Assembly: GCF_001677435.1 (NCBI RefSeq)
Contig: NZ_CP016268.1
Coordinates: forward strand, 3,213,001-3,277,000
From: Woeseia oceani
Lineage (GTDB): Bacteria; Pseudomonadota; Gammaproteobacteria; Steroidobacterales; Woeseiaceae
Reading direction: 5' to 3'
Length of the DNA stretch: 64,000 nucleotides
Shown: in pieces, positions 58,404 to 64,000 of the stretch
Layout of the letters: each line of letters opens with the position of its first letter
How positions within the stretch are numbered: position 1 is the stretch's first letter
Made by a program: the position numbers and the translations under genes
Notes under the pieces: generated by a model
Seen by the model: the letters and a program-made list of their open reading frames with translations, nothing else
Database searches by the model: none
What the model was told of the DNA's origin: nothing

Positions 58404-58433
58404 ATAAAAAAAGCCCCGCTTGCGCGGGGCTTT
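58404..58433. terminator. Bidirectional terminator between the DUF6691 gene and groEL
   Basis: GCCCCGC (58413-58419) and GCGGGGC (58424-58430) form a perfect stem. A run of A precedes it and TTT follows, so both strands have a hairpin plus T-run. The minus-strand side (groEL) has the longer T-run. Confidence 0.9.
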
Positions 58434-58466
58434 CTTGGTCTTGCTAGCCGTACGAGAGGCTGATGC

Positions 58467-60116
<1,650 letters not shown>

Positions 60117-60207
60117 TTAATTCCTCTGTTTAAAGCTATGGGAAGCACACATTCAGCACTTCCCTCAATTTTCGAAACGTAAAGCGTGTGTAACTGGTAC
60201 TGAAGGC

Positions 60208-60498
60208 TTAGCCTTCGATGACGGCCATGATGTCGTCTTCTTTCATTACCAGCAGCTCTTCACCATCGACCTTGACTTCGGTGCCGCTGTACTTGCCGAA
60301 CAGCACCTTATCGCCAGCCTTGATGTCGAGAGCACGGATTTCGCCACTTTCGAGGATTTTGCCGTTGCCGACGGCAACAACTTCACCCTTGATGGGCTTT
60401 TCAGCAGCGGCGTCAGGGATGACGATTCCACCCGGTGACGTGCGCTCTTCTTCCATGCGCTTTACGATGACTCGATCATGAAGCGGACGAATCTTCAT
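60208..60498 (-). CDS. groES: Co-chaperonin GroES (Hsp10)
   Basis: A 96-residue co-chaperonin starting [18 protein letters not shown], with the mobile loop [16 protein letters not shown] near residues 20-35 and ending DDIMAVIEG. It caps the GroEL ring. The frame extends 75 bases further upstream but the conserved N-terminus fixes the ATG at 60498. AGGAG lies close upstream. Under HrcA/CIRCE control by the adjacent operator. Confidence 0.99.
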   Translation of the reverse strand: MKIRPLHDRVIVKRMEEERTSPGGIVIPDAAAEKPIKGEVVAVGNGKILESGEIRALDIKAGDKVLFGKYSGTEVKVDGEELLVMKEDDIMAVIEG

Positions 60499-60562
60499 CG
60501 ATTGTTTCTCCTGTAAATTATTGAATTCTAACCGACTTTTGCGGTTTTTCGGGTCGCACTTG

Positions 60563-60589
60563 TTAGCACTCACCCCGAAGGAGTGCTAA
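60563..60589 (-). promoter_or_regulatory. CIRCE operator of groESL
   Basis: TTAGCACTC (60563-60571), nine-base spacer, GAGTGCTAA (60581-60589): a perfect match to the CIRCE inverted repeat bound by the HrcA repressor. It overlaps the expected transcription start of groES. HrcA itself is not in the window. Confidence 0.96.
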
Positions 60590-60616
60590 TCATAGTGCCG
60601 CGCTGCCAAAATTCAA
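60589..60616 (-). promoter_or_regulatory. groESL sigma-70 promoter
   Basis: On the minus strand TTGAAT (60616-60611) and TATGAT (60594-60589) are 16 bases apart, directly upstream of CIRCE. A vegetative promoter repressed by HrcA, rather than a sigma-32 promoter, fits this layout. Confidence 0.7.
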
Positions 60617-60791
60617 GTGCCGCCCGGAATTAAAAGCAGCAAACCGCCGCACCTGCCCGAGCGGCCGCCAGCTGCGATTTTGCGGCCTGCGTCCATGACA
60701 GCCCTCGCGGTGCCGGGTATGCTCCGATTCCGCCGCCAACTCACTTGCGCCGTAACAAAATGGCCACTCATGCGGTCTAGGGACAGACAGT

Positions 60792-63107
60792 ATGACCGCA
60801 CGACTTCGCATTCCAGACAGAGGCCCCATGCCAGCATTCGTCGATAGCCGCCCGCTTCGCTTCCTTCTTACCTTGCTATCTGCACTGGCCACCAGTGCAT
60901 CGGCATGGTCGCAGGAGCAAGAACTTATTCCGCCCTCGGAAGCGTACCAGTACGTGGTTGTGGACAGCGGCGAAGCACTGGAAATCGACTGGGCCATCGA
61001 AGACGGTTATTACCTGTACAAGAACAAGCTGTCGTTTGAAAGTGGCACCGACGGAGTGCGGCTCGCCGACTACACGCTCCCCGAAGGCCTGCACCATGAA
61101 GACGAATTCTTTGGTGTGCAGCAGGTCTATCGCGACCGCTTTTTCGTAACGATCCCGTACGAGGCCGACAGCCCTCGCCCCGACTTGGCGACGCTCGTGA
61201 TCCGCTCGCAGGGTTGCGCCGATATCGGCATCTGTTTTCCGCCGCAAGTCTGGAACGCCGAGGTAGAACTCGTTTCGGCGACCGCTGGCGCATCCAATCA
61301 GGCAGGCGCCCTGAGCTCGCCGTTTGGCAACACAGGCGGACTTGGCGACTTTCTGCCGGTGGACGAAGCATTCCGCCCCTATTTGCTGCCCATCGATGGC
61401 AATACGGTAGAGCTGTCCTGGCAGGTCGCACCCGGCTATTACCTGTACAAAGACAAGATTTCTGCCCGGACCTCGTCTGACAAGGTGCAACTGGGTCGCA
61501 TCGATCTGCCGGCAGGCGAAGAAAAAACAGACGAATACTTCGGTACCACCGAGGTGTACCACAACGACGTGTTTGCAAGACTGCCGCTGGCCCGAGCGAC
61601 GCCAGAACCAATGACGCTGCAAGTGGACGTCAGCTACCAGGGTTGTGCCGACGGCGGCATCTGCTTCCCGCCCGTAACCCGCACGCTCAGTGTTGAGCTG
61701 CCGCAGGCAACGGCAACGCAGACGCTCAGCGCTCCGGGCGACAGTGGCAGCGGCATGGTGTCCGAGCAAGATCGTCTTGCGGCCCTGATCGGCAATGCGA
61801 GCATATTGGCAGTCATCGCAACGTTTTTTGGAGCCGGCCTGCTGCTGGCGTTCACGCCCTGCGTCCTGCCAATGATTCCGATTTTGTCCGGCATCATCGC
61901 CGGTGATGGCGACAAGGTCAGCCCGGCACGCGGCTTCTCACTCGCACTCAGCTACGTCATGGGTATGGCATTGATCTACACCGCTGCCGGTATCGTTGCC
62001 GCTGCAATCGGTGTGCAACTGCAAGCCGTGTTCAACGCGCCGTGGGTACTGAGCCTGTTCGCCGCGTTGTTCGTGGTGCTCGCACTCGGCATGTTTGGCC
62101 TGTTCGACCTGCAAATGCCCTCCGCCATACAAAGTCGGCTGGCCGGGGTCAGCGGCAAGCAGAAAAGCGGCACGATCATTGGTGCGTTCGTGATGGGCGC
62201 CTTGTCGTCACTCATCGTTACGGCCTGCGTCGCACCGCCGCTCGTTGCCACCCTGACCGTCATAGGCCAAACGGGCGACATGCTCCGTGGTGGTACCGCA
62301 CTGTTCGCCCTCAGCCTCGGGATGGGCGCGCCACTCCTCGCGGTCGGCGCGTCTGCCGGCAGATTACTGCCCAGCGCAGGGCCATGGATGGTCGCCATCA
62401 AGAATGCGTTTGGTTTCATGATGCTCGGTCTCGCTGTCTGGATGCTGTCACGCATCCTGCCCGGCAGCGTGACGCTCGCACTGACCGGCGTACTGGTGTT
62501 CATGGCCGGAGTATGGCTGGGTGGCCTGACGACGTTGCCACCGGGTGCCAGCGACACCCAGAAACTGGCCAAGGGCAGCGGCCTGCTGGCTGTCATCTAC
62601 GGTGCTGCCTTGTTACTGGGTGCGCTCGCAGGCGGCAACGATCCGGTACGGCCACTGGCTGGCATCGGCTTCGCCTCAGGTGCCGCCGTCGAAGAGGAAC
62701 ACGGACTGGCATTTCAGCGGGTGAAATCCGTCGCGGACCTTGAACGCGAACTCGACAAGGCCGCGGCCAATGGCAAGACCGCCATGCTCGATTTCTATGC
62801 GGACTGGTGTGTGTCGTGTATTGAAATGGAAAAATACACGTTCACCGACCCGACTGTTCAACAGGCGCTTGCGGACACCGTCTTGTTGCAGGCTGACGTG
62901 ACAGCCAACGACGCCGAAGATCAGGCACTGCTGCAGCACTTTGGTGTCTTTGGTCCGCCGACTATCATATTCTTCGACAGCAACGGATTGCAGAGAAACG
63001 GCTTTGAAGTCGTCGGCTACATGAAAGCCGCACAATTCAGTGAGCACGTGCGGCAGGCGGTTGGAGCCGCATCCGCATTGACAGCACAGACAACGACGAG
63101 CGATTGA
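60792..63107 (+). CDS. dsbD: Thiol:disulfide interchange protein DsbD with duplicated alpha domain
   Basis: A 771-residue DsbD, longer than the usual 560-600. After a signal peptide come two copies of the periplasmic alpha domain (about residues 45-160 and 185-300), each with its redox cysteine pair (QGCADIGICFPP with Cys142/148; QGCADGGICFPP with Cys285/291). Then an eight-helix membrane domain (FTPCVLPMIPILSGI, TACVAPPLVATL) and a C-terminal thioredoxin domain (YADWCVSCIEME, Cys673/676). It carries electrons from cytoplasmic thioredoxin to periplasmic thiols. ATG at 60792 or 60828 both have ribosome-binding sites. Overlaps the next gene by four bases. Confidence 0.94.
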   Translation: MTARLRIPDRGPMPAFVDSRPLRFLLTLLSALATSASAWSQEQELIPPSEAYQYVVVDSGEALEIDWAIEDGYYLYKNKLSFESGTDGVRLADYTLPEGLHHEDEFFGVQQVYRDRFFVTIPYEADSPRPDLATLVIRSQGCADIGICFPPQVWNAEVELVSATAGASNQAGALSSPFGNTGGLGDFLPVDEAFRPYLLPIDGNTVELSWQVAPGYYLYKDKISARTSSDKVQLGRIDLPAGEEKTDEYFGTTEVYHNDVFARLPLARATPEPMTLQVDVSYQGCADGGICFPPVTRTLSVELPQATATQTLSAPGDSGSGMVSEQDRLAALIGNASILAVIATFFGAGLLLAFTPCVLPMIPILSGIIAGDGDKVSPARGFSLALSYVMGMALIYTAAGIVAAAIGVQLQAVFNAPWVLSLFAALFVVLALGMFGLFDLQMPSAIQSRLAGVSGKQKSGTIIGAFVMGALSSLIVTACVAPPLVATLTVIGQTGDMLRGGTALFALSLGMGAPLLAVGASAGRLLPSAGPWMVAIKNAFGFMMLGLAVWMLSRILPGSVTLALTGVLVFMAGVWLGGLTTLPPGASDTQKLAKGSGLLAVIYGAALLLGALAGGNDPVRPLAGIGFASGAAVEEEHGLAFQRVKSVADLERELDKAAANGKTAMLDFYADWCVSCIEMEKYTFTDPTVQQALADTVLLQADVTANDAEDQALLQHFGVFGPPTIIFFDSNGLQRNGFEVVGYMKAAQFSEHVRQAVGAASALTAQTTTSD

Positions 63108-63694
63108 TGACCAGAAAACTCTTGATAGCGGCGCTGTTGGTGGCAGCCGCAGCGGCAGGCTATTTGCTGCGCAGCCAGTTGCAGGACCAGGACGTGGCAG
63201 CCATCAACACGGCAGCGGTCAATGAACAGCGACTGGAATTCACGCTGGCAGACCTCGATGGTGTGCCGCGGGACTTTGCCGAATGGGACGGCAAGCCGCG
63301 CATCGTCAACTTCTGGGCGACCTGGTGTGCCCCGTGCCGCCGTGAAATTCCGCTGCTGAAAGACACCCAGGACAAGCACGGCAATGCCGGCCTGCAGATT
63401 CTGGGCATAGCGGTCGATTTCGTTGAGGACGTGAAAGCCTACGCCGAAGATGCGCAATTCAACTACCCGATACTCGTCGGCCAGGACGACGCGATGGCGG
63501 TTGCCGAAACTTCAGGCGTGCCGTTTATCGGCCTGCCGTTCACCCTGATAGTCGCGCCGGACGGCCGGATGCTGGGCGCCCACATGGGCGAAATCCACGC
63601 AGAGCAGATCGAAACGATTGTCCAGCAATTTGCGCTCTTCGAAAGCGGGGCGACGACTATCGACGAGGTGCGCAGCGCTCTCAAGCAACTTTAG
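63104..63694 (+). CDS. TlpA-family thioredoxin-like protein
   Basis: A 196-residue membrane-anchored thioredoxin. One N-terminal transmembrane helix, then a thioredoxin fold with the active site WCAPC at Cys75-Cys78 (FWATWCAPCRREIPLLKD) and the cis-proline region VPFIGLPFTLIVA. It probably receives electrons from the DsbD encoded immediately upstream, whose stop codon it overlaps (ATGA), and serves in periplasmic disulfide reduction such as cytochrome maturation. Confidence 0.95.
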   Translation: MMTRKLLIAALLVAAAAAGYLLRSQLQDQDVAAINTAAVNEQRLEFTLADLDGVPRDFAEWDGKPRIVNFWATWCAPCRREIPLLKDTQDKHGNAGLQILGIAVDFVEDVKAYAEDAQFNYPILVGQDDAMAVAETSGVPFIGLPFTLIVAPDGRMLGAHMGEIHAEQIETIVQQFALFESGATTIDEVRSALKQL

Positions 63695-63725
63695 GACCGG
63701 CGAAAATTCTTCCGGCCCGAATCAC

Positions 63726-63756
63726 TTGCGTTAACTGCCCTGAAAAGGGTTAGAAT
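63726..63756 (+). promoter_or_regulatory. Possible aroQ promoter
   Basis: TTGCGT (63726-63731) and TAGAAT (63751-63756) are 19 bases apart, just ahead of aroQ. The -10 is good; the spacer is one to two bases long for an ideal promoter. Confidence 0.4.
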
Positions 63757-63793
63757 TGCGGCCATCTTCGGCTATCTGGCGCTCATTCCGCGT

Positions 63794-64000
63794 ATGGCAA
63801 AACTGCTCCTGTTAAACGGACCCAACCTGAACCTGCTCGGTTCGCGGGAACCCGGGGTCTACGGCCGCACCGATCTCGCGGAAATCGAGTCGACACTGGT
63901 CACCCAGGCCGAGCGACTGGGCCACGAAATGGTGTGTTTCCAGAGCAATGCCGAACACGAACTGCTGGACCGCGTGCAACGGGCGGCGGATGACGGCATC
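63794..64000 (+). CDS. aroQ: 3-dehydroquinate dehydratase, type II (partial)
   Basis: The first 69 residues of a type II 3-dehydroquinase, cut by the window end (the full protein is about 145-150). The N-terminus [20 protein letters not shown] with the catalytic Tyr in [11 protein letters not shown] is diagnostic, and [17 protein letters not shown] supplies the substrate-site Asn and Glu. It dehydrates 3-dehydroquinate in the shikimate pathway. In many gammaproteobacteria accB and accC follow. Confidence 0.95.
   Translation, partial: MAKLLLLNGPNLNLLGSREPGVYGRTDLAEIESTLVTQAERLGHEMVCFQSNAEHELLDRVQRAADDGI

Overview
The window reads as one contiguous, gene-dense, moderately GC-rich chromosome segment of a gammaproteobacterium. 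The rpsU-yqeY-dnaG-rpoD macromolecular-synthesis block, a tRNA with a CAU anticodon directly after rpoD, the MsrP/MsrQ pair and a dsbD-tlpA-aroQ block all point that way. The many secreted lipoproteins, c-type cytochrome motifs and orphan peptidases suggest a free-living marine heterotroph, possibly of the Woeseiales/Steroidobacterales type; that placement is inference. I see no insertion sequence, prophage, CRISPR array or rRNA operon.

Layout. 1-4.9 kb: ribosomal protein S21, YqeY, primase, sigma-70 (TTG start) and tRNA-Ile2(CAU). 5-8.9 kb: a membrane PAS/GAF/GGDEF/EAL protein with a degenerate cyclase site and an intact phosphodiesterase site. 9.2-14.9 kb (minus strand): a Tat/lipoprotein-type TldD paralogue, a LysE exporter, a rhomboid, a DUF2207 protein, LemA and a MOSC protein. 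15-26.8 kb: a divergent envelope cluster. One arm encodes a large beta-propeller lipoprotein with two haem-c motifs (hydrazine-synthase-alpha-like), two predicted outer-membrane barrels, a DUF4266 lipoprotein and a DUF3570 barrel. The other arm encodes a one-haem cytochrome, a LamG lipoprotein with two haem motifs and a Tat-exported DUF1501-like protein. A 900-base non-coding region separates the arms. This is the most system-like, least characterised part of the window.

26.8-49.7 kb: mostly metabolic and maintenance genes. They include an M20 peptidase lipoprotein, an exported methyltransferase, a zinc-ribbon methyltransferase, ferredoxin, a FadB-like fusion, MBL and NUDIX hydrolases, a sirtuin, a second rhomboid, MscS, a CDF transporter, a PA0069-type radical SAM protein, a TPR protein behind an 11-codon leader ORF, an M23 peptidase, MsrA, FolE and an M49-like peptidase. 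49.8-53.3 kb: a long (type 2) isoleucyl-tRNA synthetase preceded by a complete transcriptional T-box riboswitch with an AUC (Ile) specifier. This is the clearest surprise, because T-boxes are characteristic of Bacillota and Actinobacteria and rare in Proteobacteria. 53.3-64 kb: an alpha/beta hydrolase, a FrnE-like oxidoreductase, MsrPQ, a frameshifted YeeE with its DUF6691 partner, groESL under a perfect CIRCE operator, a DsbD with a duplicated periplasmic alpha domain, a TlpA-like thioredoxin, and the start of aroQ.

Several genes share a theme of envelope thiol/methionine redox and electron transfer (DsbD, TlpA, MsrP/Q, MsrA, FrnE, the cytochrome cluster). Start codons were chosen from Shine-Dalgarno spacing and family N-termini, so many differ from the longest open frame.
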